Source: Neurospora intermedia
Taxonomy: Eukaryota; Ascomycota; Sordariomycetes; Sordariales; Sordariaceae
Reading direction: 5' to 3'
Length of the DNA: 64,000 nucleotides
Assembly (NCBI GenBank): GCA_037102815.1
Contig: BTPP01000001.1
Location: 6,411,001 to 6,475,000 of the forward strand
Shown: positions 43,729-56,056 of the stretch, piece by piece
Layout: each line of letters opens with the position of its first letter
Position numbering within the stretch: the first letter of the stretch is position 1
Notes under the pieces: model-generated
Databases searched by the model: none
The model's input: the letters and a program-made list of their open reading frames with translations, nothing else
Told to the model about the DNA's origin: nothing
Position numbers and translations under genes: made by a program

Positions 43729-43981
43729 CATAACAGTCAATTCAGCAGGTGTATTGACTACCCACCTACCTGGCACACCTAAGTACACAAGTCAACGAAA
43801 GTCTCCGTCTTCCAAAGTATACACACATGCATGCCTACCTAGGTTAGTAGTACCTCTTTTGATCGTCCCTTCTCCTTTATGCTAATAATGGGTGACGTTA
43901 TCTGTCTGTAGGTAGGTAGGTATCTTGAGGAACTCTGTAGTGGCTCTCGTAATTAGTCGCACTTATTTGTTCTGCTTATAC

Positions 43982-44011
43982 GTAGGTAGGTAGGTAGGTA
44001 GGTAGGTAGGT
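43982..44011. repeat. (GTAG)n array
   Basis: About seven tandem GTAG units. Confidence 0.9.
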
Positions 44012-46748
44012 ATTGAACAACTACGTAAAAAATGTCGTCCATAAAGAAACTCAATCCCAGGTCAAGCCAGCTTGGTTAAGGCCAGTTCAGGTTACTACCT
44101 ATTTCAGGGCAGTTCTCTTTCTCTCTTGTTTCCCTTTTGGGTCACCGAGTTCCGCGTCAAGGGCACGTCTTGTCGTTAGGACTTGAGATTGTCAGAGTTG
44201 GCAGCGGATGGATTGAGATGTGTAGGTACATACTTTGATATCTATTTATTAGGTATTTGTGCTTCCTGCTTACTACCTTGTTTGTAAGCCTTCTTGTTTA
44301 GAGTAGTAGAAGCGTGAGGTTGTTCAACTCGTGAGTTAGAGTCTATGTTTTGCCTACCTACGTGGATATCAAGTATGAATTAGACTAGGTATGATCTAAA
44401 AGTAGGTGAGAACCATCATAGTAACGTGCGTCACAACAACAGTAATTTACCTGGTCATTGAACGTGGAGGTTCGTTGGGAGTTTTGTCTGGTGATTTAAT
44501 TACCTCTGCTCCAGGTATATCTGGTGTCACGTGGGACTGTGTTCTTTTTCTTTCTTTTTTGAACAGAAAACAAAAACACCATCTCGGTCAAGGGACTGGT
44601 TTCTCTCTGTTCGTCATTCTTGTTTCGTTCTTTACAACATACGTAGGGGTAGGTAGTATCCCATTTTCGGGGAGTGTCTCAACACATTCCTCATAAGTTT
44701 AACTCGTCTTCAAGCCTGTTGACAAGCGGATGAAAAGAATTCCATAGTGGTGACGTCCAATTCAACCTTCCCATTCTATTATCCTTCCACCGATTTGAGA
44801 ACGCCATAGATTGCACGTCTACCTGTATCTATTGACTTTCACGCTCTGACGATAGATAGCAGACGGAACATACCTTCAATAGTCGACCCCTTCAGTTCAT
44901 ATCTCATCCAATGATCACGCATATACATATTCATGGCAACCATTTCAACATCCGGACCTGGATCTGGATAGACCCAAAACAAATGCGTAAGCAATTCTAT
45001 CATGGACGGCCCTCAGTAATCCAACAACCAGATTACCATACCTGAGCTGTTAGATAGCAGACATTACGCATACTCGCCTATCTATCAACCGATAGCTCCT
45101 CAAGTTCCTTCAGGGTCAGCAAGCACACACCATTTCTCAGACGAATGACCAAACAGCCAGTGAAAAGGACGGGTTCCTGCGCATATGATCATATTGCAGA
45201 AGCAGGGCGAATCGGTGGTTAGAGACAGTATATCGATCATGTATGTGACTCTGCTACTTCTGCTGATATGTACATATGTGCATGACGAGCAGCAGACGCA
45301 GCACCCCCAAAAAGCAGCAGTGAACCGACAGTACATACATATGCAGCCGTGGAGGCGTTGTCGTTCCAGTGTTCATCGTCGTCGTTATCGAACAGGAGGA
45401 GTTCATTGGGGAACATTTACATATGTGAGTGGAGGGGGGGAGGGGGCAGGAAACGAACGGAACAGGAATGCTACACTAGAGGCGAACCTTTGAACAACGG
45501 ACGGGATTGGGCAGGATCGGTCGGGATTGGATAGACAGACATATGCAGTGTCGTTATATGTATGTAGGGAGATCCCTAGTACCTACCTATCGAATGTGCA
45601 AGTGCTCAATCAAGTTCATATGACAAGGCGGCGGGTCGACTGGACCCCATGACATGAACGGTTGTTGAATCCAAGTTGCAATTTAGGGAGACATGGAAGT
45701 AAAAATTCTCTTCCCAAACCTTTTTCACCACGTGTCAAAGAACCGTTGGCAAACTGCGTAGGAATGGAAAATCAAAGAGGCGGGGTTCGTTCAGTTCTCT
45801 CTGAGATTTCTAGATATGTATCCGGCAGCTGAAAAAAGAAACGTGCTCCTTTCCTCAAACGGTGAGGAGGTGGTCTGGATGTTCGCTGCAAGGTCGGTCT
45901 TGGCTCTCGTCAAAGGAGAGAGGGAGCGTCTCGCTCGGCAAGCTCGCAGTTGGGAATTATGTCGGTGTTGGTGAAAAGAAAGAGAGCGCCGGAATGGGCC
46001 GTAGAAAGCCGCAAAAGGAATACTAATCACTGCAGACAAAAGGCGATATTTGACAAATGCTTGACTACCTGTGCCCCTGGCCATCGACCGAGAGGTGACG
46101 TCTGGAAGCGAACGAACTGCAGTTGTGTACCCTTTGTCCACTCGTTTTCTTGGTCCGGCTTACTTGGGGACGCGGCGGTTTCAGGTACAGAGCGGTCCAT
46201 TCCTTCTGCCTGAGCCCTCTAAAATCTCACTCTTGTCTCTTGGTTACCCACCGAGGGCGTTACACGGCGAGAATATGTCGTCAGCTTCAAGGCAGACCGG
46301 CTAAGAGCCAATCCTTTGCGGCGTGAACTACAGCCTTGCCAAGCCAACAAAGGAACGCGAGGGGGGGAAAAGCCGAAAGCCCTCGAATAGAAAGTCCCAT
46401 GTAGAAAAAAGAAAACAGGCCCGTGGGGAAGCAACCCAAGGGAATGGGGCGGTGGCGTGCAGAGTAACGCCAGAGGGTATACCACCGTCCACTTGGCCGG
46501 CTGTGAGAGGCTAACCTCTTTCTTCTACGCCGCGTTTCTTGGACCACCAGACACCAGCCTGCCACTACCGATGTGCTAAGGGTGTACTTGGCAGTGTTAT
46601 TGATGTCTTGTGTTGTCTCGGGTGCTAGGTAGTTTACTGTGTAGAGTAGTGCTATGGTGTTGTCGGTGCCCAAAGCTGGGTGAAGCTGGACTGGATCAGG
46701 AAGTCGTGCAAGAACCCTTTAAGACCCTGATTTGACTTGTAAGCTGCG

Positions 46749-47882
46749 ATGGCCGTTCGAGATGATGTAACCAGGTCTCAGATGAGCGTTGATCGGGGAA
46801 AGCAACGGCCGCTTCATGTCTTTGACATCAGCATCAACCCGGATCGTTCAAGAGATCAGCACACTGCGTCGAGTTTACCCTACCCGTACCGCAACACTGG
46901 GTTCGACGTCAAGCAATCGTCAGACCACGCCAGGCCAGGCACCCGGCCTTGGCCCTGTCCCTTTGTGTTGCCCATCCCAGCACTGACAGACCAGAAGTGC
47001 CGGCGTCAACCGTCCGTGATCAAGTTCAAGGGATGTCGTGTCTGGATCCGTCCTAGTTTGTCAGAGAAGGTGACAACCCCGGAGAGAATATTCCGCTTGG
47101 GTTCGAATGTTTGTGTGGACCAGAGAGAAAATCATGTTGCCGCCCGCAGAGGTACAGCATCGGAAGCGAAGGGAAGAGTGTCTGCATTTGAGCAACAATA
47201 TCGTGTCTTCGCCAATGCGGAACCTGGTCCGATCTGGCCCAAATCAACGGTCAAGCCTCCGGTGAGCAGCTTGAGGGAGCACAACAGTGAGAGACATGTT
47301 TCCCAAGATGAGAAACCAGCAAATGGAAAATCCGATAATAAAAAGAAGGTTGGGTTGTGCCGAATGTTATGGCAGACGGACCTAAAGGTAGGGAGCGTGC
47401 TAGCAATAAGTTTCGAAAGAAACGACGACACCCTCTCACCAAAATCACCAACCAATATCAGGCAGGGCAAAGCAGGCACAAGGTCGCAGGGAACGAATCG
47501 ATGGAGGACAAACCCACTTGAGTCCGGCCTGTCGGAAGGGATGGATGGGGGAGAGGAAATAAGAGTCATCGATCGAACCAAGGGAGGAAGAAAAACCCGA
47601 CCCGAGGAAGATGGAACGCAACGAAAAAAAAGTCGGCCGAAGAAGGAAGAAGCCTGTGCCTGTGATAACAAAAAGAAACAGCGGGCGAGAGAGGAAGGAA
47701 GGGGCGCAAGGAAGGAAGCAGAGAAGATGGAAGGAGGAACGAAGGAGGATCGAGCCGTCAATCGTCAACAAGTCGACGGAAGAGCCGAACGAAAAAAAAC
47801 GGCCAGGGGCAACTTGGGGTCGGTGTTCATGTGGTGGGGATCGCTATGTACAGTCACCTGTGGCAGGTTGGTGGGTACCTGA
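46749..47882 (+). CDS. Long ORF of doubtful coding status, 377 aa
   Basis: The ORF is ATG-started and uninterrupted for 1134 nt within a spacer. The product is basic and hydrophilic, with a Lys/Arg/Glu-rich C-terminal third (KKSRPKKEEACACDNKKKQR). There is no signal peptide, membrane helix or recognised domain. Part of the opposite strand is also open (209 codons at 47132-47761). This is expected where one strand is purine-rich, and it weakens the coding claim. It may be transcribed spacer or a long leader instead. No intron signals improve the model. Confidence 0.22.
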   Translation: MAVRDDVTRSQMSVDRGKQRPLHVFDISINPDRSRDQHTASSLPYPYRNTGFDVKQSSDHARPGTRPWPCPFVLPIPALTDQKCRRQPSVIKFKGCRVWIRPSLSEKVTTPERIFRLGSNVCVDQRENHVAARRGTASEAKGRVSAFEQQYRVFANAEPGPIWPKSTVKPPVSSLREHNSERHVSQDEKPANGKSDNKKKVGLCRMLWQTDLKVGSVLAISFERNDDTLSPKSPTNIRQGKAGTRSQGTNRWRTNPLESGLSEGMDGGEEIRVIDRTKGGRKTRPEEDGTQRKKSRPKKEEACACDNKKKQRAREEGRGARKEAEKMEGGTKEDRAVNRQQVDGRAERKKTARGNLGSVFMWWGSLCTVTCGRLVGT

Positions 47883-48393
47883 CACGCCGCTCCTGCCATC
47901 ACTTTTTAGCAGCGAATCCAACAAAATCATCCGGCCTCGGCGGTACCCACTTACGCTCCGGATGTACCGTGTCCTGCACGCACATCTGACATACATTAGA
48001 AGACGGATGATGGACGGTTAAGTTGGCTCCATTGCCAGGCCCTGGTTAGTGCTGGGAAAGAACGCAGGAGTGGAAAGGAAACTCGGTCCATCTGGAGAAG
48101 ATTTTTTTTCTCACTTTTTTTTTCATTCGGGTGTTACCGATTTCCGATTTATAATGGATGGAGGCATTCGCGATATTCCTGATTTTTGTGATGGCGGTCG
48201 ATCACAAGGAAATCGAACTCCAGGTACAGTAGGTAGTAAGTACCTCTGGGTTTGCCAACTCTGGAAGGTAACCTTCAGATGGAAGGAAATGAAATGGGTA
48301 TCCGATCTGGCTGTGCTTATCCGGAGAATTAGATCAGCTCCAGTCAGGCACCGAAGTGAAAGTGGCAACGAAGGCAACCTCTGGGAGAGAGGA

Positions 48394-48444
<51 letters not shown>

Positions 48445-50375
48445 AACAGAGGCATCGTCAGACGGGAGTTGCCATCCGTTCCGGCGGCGGCGGGACCTGA
48501 ACATGCACACGCCGCAAAAGATCTTTTTTAGTTTTCCCTTTTTTCATGCACTAGTCCGAAGACCAGACAAGGAAGAGCTGGCGGTATTCCCGCCCCTAGC
48601 TTGCTTCTCGCATATTCTATTCTCGTTCATGTGTTTGATATTTTGTGTCGCCATAAACACGGGCACACATTTGTTGCTCTTTCACTGTCCCATTAATCAG
48701 GAAGGACAAGTACTTATGCGCATGTATTCTGGAGTGGTCCCCGCATAACTCTTGTGCATGTGCACATGTCAAGTGGAAAAAGCAGCACAATGCTCGTTGG
48801 CAACTAGTTACCTTACAACTGAAGTACACTCACAAGAGTGAAAAACTCGACACAATCGGTCATCCAAGAATTCGCTCTTGAAAATGATATGTGAATCAAA
48901 GAGAATTTTTTCACTGACAATGAATGGACCAACAGAGCAGGGGGAAGATGCACCACGACGCACGACCAAACAGGTTGGAAGAGGGTAGCGGCCCTACTGT
49001 TGGTTGTACCATTAGATAGCGCTAACCAAGAGCTGCCTAGCAATGCCTAACAGAGGTGCGTTGCGTGCGTGGACAAGACGTTTGCGGCCAGGGCAGGATG
49101 TGCTTTGCCGTCTCTGATTGGCTTGTTTCATTTGTCGCATAAGGTAAGGCCGCAAACCACTCATGGCAATGCATTCGCTATCAAGCAAAACAATTAATGT
49201 GGCGGTCTCTACATTTATTAGGTAATTGGGGGACGTAGGTGGTAGTGTAGTGCTTCGTGGTCTGGGCCACCGTCACGGGTGTTGGTTATTATTTGTCTGG
49301 TCACGACGGCCTGGTAGCCCAACAAATTCATTCGTGATGGTGAGGTGAGGTGACGAGACTTGAGTTGTGTGAATCGGATATGGACTGGGAAATGGAATGA
49401 CTAGATGGACAGTGCCAGTAGGTACCTAGTGAGCAAGTGACGGGAATAGTTAGCCGATCGTAACCTTTCGTTGAAGTGGACGAACTGAAGTCCTGCGCAG
49501 CGAGACGGACGGAGTGTCTGTCCTCTGGTTGTGCTGGTAGCTCTTGCCATCATATACCTACTACAGTACCTGCTCTTTCCAACCAAGTCTCGTCTTTCTG
49601 TTTGTGTCTCGAGTTTCTCCGTCTCCCGAGCGTCACCTTCGTTGTTCAAGTTCAGTTTGTTGTCTCTTTCATTTGCTTGCCAGTGTCAGTCATCCCATGT
49701 TGAGGTCAGGATCCAGACTGTGCGCTTGTCATATGCCAACTGAGCAACAACAGCAACAACAGCAACAACAACACCTCTAGGGAAAAAAAACAGTCAGCGA
49801 TAACATCAATAAAAACCTTGTTGGGTTCTCATCTGCGCCGCCGAGCTTAAACTCTTTTGTTCTTTGTGCATGCGCCGCCCATCATTGCCTGGATCGTTTG
49901 GTTACATCAAGCGGAAGGCCGTTCAGAGGTCCCGGTTCCTCCACTGCTTGGTGGTCCATCCAACGCACCATCGCTAGCTAGCAGCTAACGAACTCCCCCC
50001 CAGCATCATCGATAACCGAGCGACGGGACTGTCCTCGCTGCTTCTCTCCCGCCCTGCCCAACGACAACAAACGACAACAACACCACACACAACCACCACC
50101 ACCACCACCGCCATCTGGTAATCCCGAAATCGATACCACGACTTAATCACACCTCTGTTGCTCTGACCCGGACATGACGCCTCGTCCTTCTCCTCCCTAG
50201 CAATTGTAGCTAAGCAATATCACACACATCTCGGAACACTCATCAAACAACGGACCGCCTCTGTTCCTGGCTTGCTTGGCATGTGTGATCCAAAACAGTC
50301 CCCATCCCTTCCGTCGTCGTCGGTCTCCCTCTGCCTCGCAGCAGCAGTAGCCGGCTGCCCGCCGTCAGTGCAAAC
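47883..50375. other. Spacer and probable promoter/leader of the Vac7 gene
   Basis: No gene seen. An A48 homopolymer lies at 48395-48442 and an AACAGC array at about 49744-49773. The segment at about 49980-50375 is CA/CT-rich with CAACAA and CCACCA runs, typical of a fungal 5' leader. Confidence 0.55.
48395..48442. repeat. Homopolymer A48
   Basis: 48 consecutive A residues, the longest homopolymer in the window. The length may be unreliable in assembly. Confidence 0.9.
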
Positions 50376-53300
50376 ATGGACAAATCACCAAATATAACGG
50401 CGTCGGCCTCTTCGCCCTCTCCTCCCAAGCGCTCCCAGATCCCGACTACTAATCCCCAAAGGACCGTGACCCACGCCGGCCAGCAGGCGCATGCGCAGGC
50501 ACAGACACCGTCGAATCCACTCCCCACGCTGGCCCGCGAATCCACTTCCAGCTCCGCGGCGACCGTCAATCCCAGGTCCGATCCATGGTCTTCTTCCAAC
50601 AAGCTGACTTCGCAGACCACCTCCTCCGCCACGTCTGCAGCACCAGCAGCATCCTCCTCCGTCTCCCGTGCTTCGTCCGTAGCTCCCTCGCCCTTTGCCT
50701 CGCGCGAATCCTCTCCCACGAGACCTGCCAACCGAGCCCCCACCACCCGTAATCCCACCGCTGCATCGTCACGAGCGCCCTCACGCGGTCCTGCTGCTGG
50801 CGGTGCTGCACCTCGATCGCGCAAGAACAGCTTCCAGGATTCCTCGAGATCCACGAGACCAGGCAGCGTATCCTTGTCGACGGCCGGCTCAAGAACGCTG
50901 TCGTCGGCCACGACGCCCACCTTCCTCCCCGCTGCGACGGATCGGAACGTCAATGCGCCCGCACCCCCGTCCAAATCGCCAACTGCCAACTCCTCTGCTG
51001 CTCATCCCCATCCGACGGGTGGCCAGGATCCTTTGAAGTGGCCCGTGTCCTCCAGACTGCGGTCTCCTCCACCCATCGTCACCAAGCCGCCCATCCTCGG
51101 TCCGCCCAGACGACAGGATCAGACTCCAGACATCTCTCCTTCCACCGCCCTTCCACGACAGACATCGTCCTTTTACGCCTCGGAATCTCAGTCGGACACA
51201 GACGCGGACGACCTCACTCCAACCCAGCCCGGGGCCAGAACTCCCGCTCGTGCTGCGGGAGGGAGCACCTCCGTCCTTGAGACTGTCCAGGAAGTCAGTC
51301 CTTTTGGTTCTCCGAGAGTCTTTGAGCAGTCAATGGAGGAAAGACTGGGACACAGGCTCATGTCCGAAGCGACCGTGCCCTCAGAAGCCGGTGATTTCTT
51401 TCGCCAAAAAGAGCTAGCGGGAAGGTCGAATTCCATCATGACGGAAAGCGGGGCCGAAGATGCGACCCCCATCGAGGCGGTCCGCCGAAGCGGATCGACC
51501 AGTGCGCCGCCCCTGACGTCAAGGCAGTCGAGCTTGTCAGTCCGACCCCCTGCCAAGGGCAAGCCCGGCGAGGCCTCTCAACAGAGCATGACGGTAGAAG
51601 CCGAAACGGTCACCTCGATTCCCCAGGTCGCCCTCGCGCCAGGAGGAGGAGTGCAGCCTTCAAGTCTCAGTCTGCGCACAAAACCCAGCACGGAGACGAT
51701 CCGGCCCCCCAAGAAAGAAAAGAAGAGGACGACACGGAAGCAGCCCAACATGACAGCTGGCACTGGTGAGACAACTCTGTTCATTTTGCAGCCACGGCTT
51801 CGGCATCATCAAGCTACGAGATCAGTTTCCTCGGCTACCGAGATGTGTACTTCGCCAACGAAGTATTACCATGGTCCTCCGCCGCCTGATGAAGCCAGCA
51901 ATAGGCACATATTTCCTTCTCGGTCTCCCGAACCACGGAGTCAGAGTTTTGTAATTCACCAAGTGAGCAACTTACTGACTAGACATCGTCCAGCATCCTC
52001 CAAGGCCGACATCTTCGAGGCAAAGGTAGCAAGCGCAATTGAGGAAACTAACTCGTCAGACTCGGACGAAACATTTGTCTACGACTCCAACCCTCCCGAC
52101 CATCCCAGACCACCCCGTTATCACTCTAGGACACCGAGCGCGGCATCCATGGTCAGCCAGATGAACCGTGCCGACATGCGCTCCATTCATTCTGCCATGA
52201 TGAACGTTGAACAGCCTATCGGGGTAAAGCGAAGCATGAAGTTTGTGAACTCTTACAATCCCAGCATTAATGAAAGCGTTGGCGCCGAAGAGGACGGCAA
52301 GAGCACAACCGGGAGAAGCACAGCAGGGTCAGCCAGGGGAGCATCTGGGCGACATCATCACTATGGCCGATGGGGTCGTAATGGGGGAGGAAATGGGCAT
52401 GCGTCGCTATTCGCCGAACAATCACCCTTCAGCGGAGCTAACTCGGGAAACAACAACTCACGACCGTCATCAGGTGTTAACAGCCCTCGATACTTGAGCC
52501 GGAGCGGCCCCCATGCTAAGAGCAGTCGGGGAACGCATCTATCGGTTGGTTACGATCTCGACGACAATGCTACTGGCGCCGACGACGAAACCACGCCGTT
52601 GATACAGTCTGGGACAGTACGGTCATCAAGGTCAGCACGAAGTCGGAGGAACGGTTTGCACTCGCTACGGTCCATGGAATCGGGTACATATCGACAACCA
52701 CCGTCCTTCTTGAATCGATTCGCCAGTTGCCTGGTCTTGACAGTGATGCTATTACTTGTCGTTTCGGGAGCCATTGGGTTCATGTTTGCGACGTCACAAC
52801 CACTTACCGATATCGAGCTGATATCGATGGATCATGTGGTCGCGAGCGAGCAGGAGTTGATGCTCGACCTGACGATTAGGGCCAAGAACCCCAACGTGGT
52901 AGTCGTGGTGGTGGATGCGGCGGATATCGAGGTCTTTGCCAAGTCACCGCATGCTGGTACCGATTCGGAATGGTATCGCACTCATCCTGGTGACATGCCG
53001 CCTCTGGAGAGCAACAAGGAAGAGGTACGAATAAGCAGATCAGGAGATTTAGCCAAGATCCTAGATGACCCGCCGAACGACCAACCGCCCGAGGAATCAT
53101 CTCCCAATATGCGCCTCGGCACCATCACGGGTTTCAACAGCGCTCTTACCTTTGAGGGCTCCTTCTTCCACCAGGGCCTGTCCACGTCTATGGGTGAAGT
53201 CCGTCTCAAGAACCCCGGCAACGTAACAGTGGGCGGAACCGAGAGATGGGAGCGCATCATAGCAGATGACTTCCAACTCATCATCAAGGGTGTGCTAAAA

Positions 53301-53504
53301 TATACCCTGCCGCTGAGCCAGAGAGTCAGAACGGCTGCAATTTCGGGCAAGACCACGGTCAAGGCGAATGCGGCCAATGATCGGGATTTAAGGAAGCCGC
53401 CGGAGGAGGCGAAGCCGATAGAGGATGTCGGCGGAGGCAGCGGTGGGAGAACAGGAGGTGATGATAACGACCACGACAATGACGTTTCTATTTCCCTTGA
53501 ATGA
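50376..53504 (+). CDS. Vac7-family vacuolar segregation protein, 966 aa
   Basis: Vac7 is a vacuolar membrane activator of the Fab1 PtdIns3P 5-kinase complex, which controls PtdIns(3,5)P2 and vacuole size and inheritance. Two exons are proposed: 50376-51765 and 51994-53504. The 228-bp intron (GTGAGA, TTACTGAC branch point, CGTCCAG) is divisible by three and open. Splicing joins NMTAGT to ASSKADIFEAKVASAIEETN, which reads as the conserved Vac7 segment SSDSDETFVYDSNPPD, whereas the intronic 76 residues look non-coding. The first 460 residues are Ser/Pro/Thr-rich and cytosolic. One transmembrane helix (ASCLVLTVMLLLVVSGAIGF, about residue 706) precedes a luminal LEA2-like domain of about 190 residues (ELMLDLTIRAKNPNVVVVVV and onward to IIKGVLKYTLPL). 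The acidic C-terminal tail follows. Confidence 0.92.
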   Translation: MDKSPNITASASSPSPPKRSQIPTTNPQRTVTHAGQQAHAQAQTPSNPLPTLARESTSSSAATVNPRSDPWSSSNKLTSQTTSSATSAAPAASSSVSRASSVAPSPFASRESSPTRPANRAPTTRNPTAASSRAPSRGPAAGGAAPRSRKNSFQDSSRSTRPGSVSLSTAGSRTLSSATTPTFLPAATDRNVNAPAPPSKSPTANSSAAHPHPTGGQDPLKWPVSSRLRSPPPIVTKPPILGPPRRQDQTPDISPSTALPRQTSSFYASESQSDTDADDLTPTQPGARTPARAAGGSTSVLETVQEVSPFGSPRVFEQSMEERLGHRLMSEATVPSEAGDFFRQKELAGRSNSIMTESGAEDATPIEAVRRSGSTSAPPLTSRQSSLSVRPPAKGKPGEASQQSMTVEAETVTSIPQVALAPGGGVQPSSLSLRTKPSTETIRPPKKEKKRTTRKQPNMTAGTGETTLFILQPRLRHHQATRSVSSATEMCTSPTKYYHGPPPPDEASNRHIFPSRSPEPRSQSFVIHQVSNLLTRHRPASSKADIFEAKVASAIEETNSSDSDETFVYDSNPPDHPRPPRYHSRTPSAASMVSQMNRADMRSIHSAMMNVEQPIGVKRSMKFVNSYNPSINESVGAEEDGKSTTGRSTAGSARGASGRHHHYGRWGRNGGGNGHASLFAEQSPFSGANSGNNNSRPSSGVNSPRYLSRSGPHAKSSRGTHLSVGYDLDDNATGADDETTPLIQSGTVRSSRSARSRRNGLHSLRSMESGTYRQPPSFLNRFASCLVLTVMLLLVVSGAIGFMFATSQPLTDIELISMDHVVASEQELMLDLTIRAKNPNVVVVVVDAADIEVFAKSPHAGTDSEWYRTHPGDMPPLESNKEEVRISRSGDLAKILDDPPNDQPPEESSPNMRLGTITGFNSALTFEGSFFHQGLSTSMGEVRLKNPGNVTVGGTERWERIIADDFQLIIKGVLKYTLPLSQRVRTAAISGKTTVKANAANDRDLRKPPEEAKPIEDVGGGSGGRTGGDDNDHDNDVSISLE

Positions 53505-53920
53505 GTTTCTGAAAGAGAGGGATAACATGGTAGAGAACAAAGTCCCCATCCCTGCACACAGGAACAATACCATGACACGAGACGAACTCCTTTACGAAAT
53601 TTTTTTACTGGTTTTTTTTGATAAACAAAAATCAATACCCACTATACACTACACTTACACTACACCGCTGCTCGACGCAGGCTGTTTTCCTTTGTCGGAA
53701 TATTTTTATGAGGCAAGCAGGCACAGGCAGGCAAGCAAGCAGGCGCCCTTACCCTTCCTTCCTCTTCTTACTCCTGAGGTCATGATCACTTCCTCCCTGT
53801 ATATTTCTCTGAGCGTCGTTCAAACTGCATAGCATCGGGGCATCATCTGTGATACGGACTGTATGTATGTATGTATGTTATTTTCTTTATCTTGTTTCTC
53901 AGCGTGTTTTTGTGCGTTGG

Positions 53921-53977
53921 TGATGATGATGGTGATGATGATGGTGATGGTGATGATGATGACGATGGTGATGGTGA
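53921..53977. repeat. (GATGGT/GATGAT)n array
   Basis: About nineteen imperfect trinucleotide units of GAT and GGT in the 3' spacer of the Vac7 gene. Confidence 0.85.
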
Positions 53978-54477
53978 TGTTATGAAGTGTCTATTTGCGA
54001 GCGAGTAAATAAACTTGGGAAAGTGATGACCAAAGGAACCACAGGGGCTTTTACTCCGCTCTGTCTTTTTTTCCTTCGATTATATTCGGGGACCGGTTTG
54101 CTTGCCTGCTGGGGGCGACAGGTAAGGGAAATTAAAACTACCTAGAAGGGATTGAACGAGGAAATTACTACAAAGATAAAGAGGAGGAACTTGACGAGAA
54201 TCACTCAAGAAGGGAAGAACAGAACAAAATACTTGGGATGAGACGGAGAGGGGGGAAACCAATGGAATGGAACACGGAAGGAGGAATACCCGTACAAGTG
54301 TTCAAGACAAAAGAGGAATGAATATTCATGTACGGAAGGAGTAACCACGAGATGGGCAGAGATCATCTCATCTCTTCTTACTTCGGCGGACTGAAGAGTA
54401 GACTGGAGGTACGGTAATACTTGGCGCGAGACAAATTGGAATTCATCGATGTGTGGGAAGCCGGGGAGCGGGGGAGC

Positions 54478-54503
54478 GGGGGGGGGGGGGGGGGGGGGGG
54501 GGG
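54478..54503. repeat. Homopolymer G26
   Basis: 26 consecutive G residues, preceded by GGGGAGCGGGGGAGC. It could form a G-quadruplex, and the length may be an assembly estimate. Confidence 0.9.
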
Positions 54504-56056
54504 AGATACCTTCCCAGGCAATTGAGTAGGTAGGTAAAAGCTCACTCACGGGGAACTATCGAAAGAGACAGATGGAGTCAAGGCGGTGATACAGGCAACT
54601 GAATTGAATTGATTGAGCCACTTGTACTCTACCTCTACACCGATTTCCTTTCTTTTTTTCCCCCTCGACTCTGATAAGTGCTTTTAATCATATGATGGAT
54701 ACTGTGAGTTTACTTCTCACTTCACCTCCAAGTCACCGAGTCACTGATCACCAACTGAGAATTCAAAAAACCACACCGGGCAACAAGCAAGCGGACACAT
54801 ATGTTCCCCAACAAACAAACAGTCGACACCTGTACTCGTGAAACCTACGAAGTCGGTCGAACGACGCTGACCTTCGGGACAGAGAACTAAGCAAACAGTA
54901 GGCAAGAATAAGAAGAATACCTACCTACCTACCTCCTGTCCACGAGGGTTAGGTTCTTAATCTTCGTGTTACCACACCTCTCTACCTAGTTTGGTAAAGA
55001 TTGTATGTTTGCTTCCTCCACATTCCCTCGCCATACATATATACTGCGTATATATTGAAGAGCGGCAGGTCTTGGACGTGCTGGGATACGCATATTGAGG
55101 GGGAGGGTGGAGGGGAGGATGGCGTTGCCACGTGGATAGCACATGGAAGCGGAAGCGGGAGGGAGGGATAGCACATGGAAGCGGGCGGGAGGGAGACCGG
55201 GGGATCATCCAGGCAGGGCTTGTTGGACAAGGCTTGGGCACGGGATGTTTACAAGGATTAAGAAGAGCTTTGTGGCTTTGTGGGCAAGGTAAAAGTGTGA
55301 CGGACGACACGGGATGGTGGTGGTGGGATTGTGGAAGTATACATGGGTAGGAATGTCGTAGGAATGTTGTAGGAATATTGGAGGTGTTGATTGGAGTTGT
55401 GGAAACCGGGGAAGTTGGTACGCGGGATGTGCGAGAGAGTTCCTCATCTAGGTAGGTACTCTTTTTTTTTTTGGTTATTTTCTCTCTGGCCTTCCATCAT
55501 TGTACGATAAATAGGCCTTCAACCTTTTATTCATCTCGGGTCTTCTGCTCGTTTTATGGCCTTCTTCACCAGCTCCTCGCCAGTCTCGTTCCCTCATATT
55601 CCCAGCAACGAGTAGCTGTTGGCAATTAACACCAACAACACTTGCCTACGATTTCACTCCTCGTTTGCTTGCTGAATATAAAGTCTCTGCACACTTCTCC
55701 CCTCAGCCAGCCTAGGTCAACCCTGCCCGTCGAGATATCCCCAAGATATACTTCGAACCCGGGACCACGCCAAACCCAGGGTACTCACTCGGAAGAACAT
55801 CCAGTGCCCATCCTTCACCCGCTCTTTCATCCTCCATTCCAACTGCACCTCCTAGTTTTAGTCCCAGTGTCTCAGGACCAGAACCACTCCTCCCCCTCCT
55901 CGAACTCTCAGTCAGTCTCAACCCACCAAGACTCAAACAGCATCATACCATACCACCGGCACCGGCATCACTGCTCACTACCCACCGTCCGTCCGTCCAA
56001 CAACAACTTCAAATCCCCAACATCTCAGACGAGCTCCCTCAGCAACATCAATCCAA

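Larger units (their letters stand above)
42656..46748. other. Gene-free spacer, repeat-rich
   Basis: No gene seen over 4.1 kb. It holds CTAC repeats near 43295-43316, a long CTTTCCTT array at 43577-43728 and a (GTAG)n array at 43982-44011. Open frames are short and mostly arise from the repeats. Confidence 0.6.
53505..56056. other. Gene-free spacer
   Basis: This 2.5-kb spacer has no convincing gene. It holds GTAT repeats near 53857-53877, a GATGGT/GATGAT array at about 53921-53977, a G26 run at 54478-54503 and CTAC repeats near 54921-54934. Two imperfect copies of a GGATAGCACATGGAAGCGG unit lie at about 55133-55186. The open frame at 55642-56316 is a shadow of the following small gene and its leader. 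Confidence 0.55.

Noticed and set aside
47132-47761. 209-codon minus-strand ORF
   Set aside because: It overlaps the doubtful plus-strand ORF. The Ser/Leu/Phe-rich product is the expected mirror of a purine-rich strand.
50243-50989. 248-codon minus-strand ORF
   Set aside because: Antisense to the first Vac7 exon; open because of Ser/Pro codon bias on the coding strand.
55742-55775. CTTCGAACCCGGGACC resembling a minus-strand tRNA T arm
   Set aside because: The T stem does not pair and no acceptor or anticodon arm can be folded around it.
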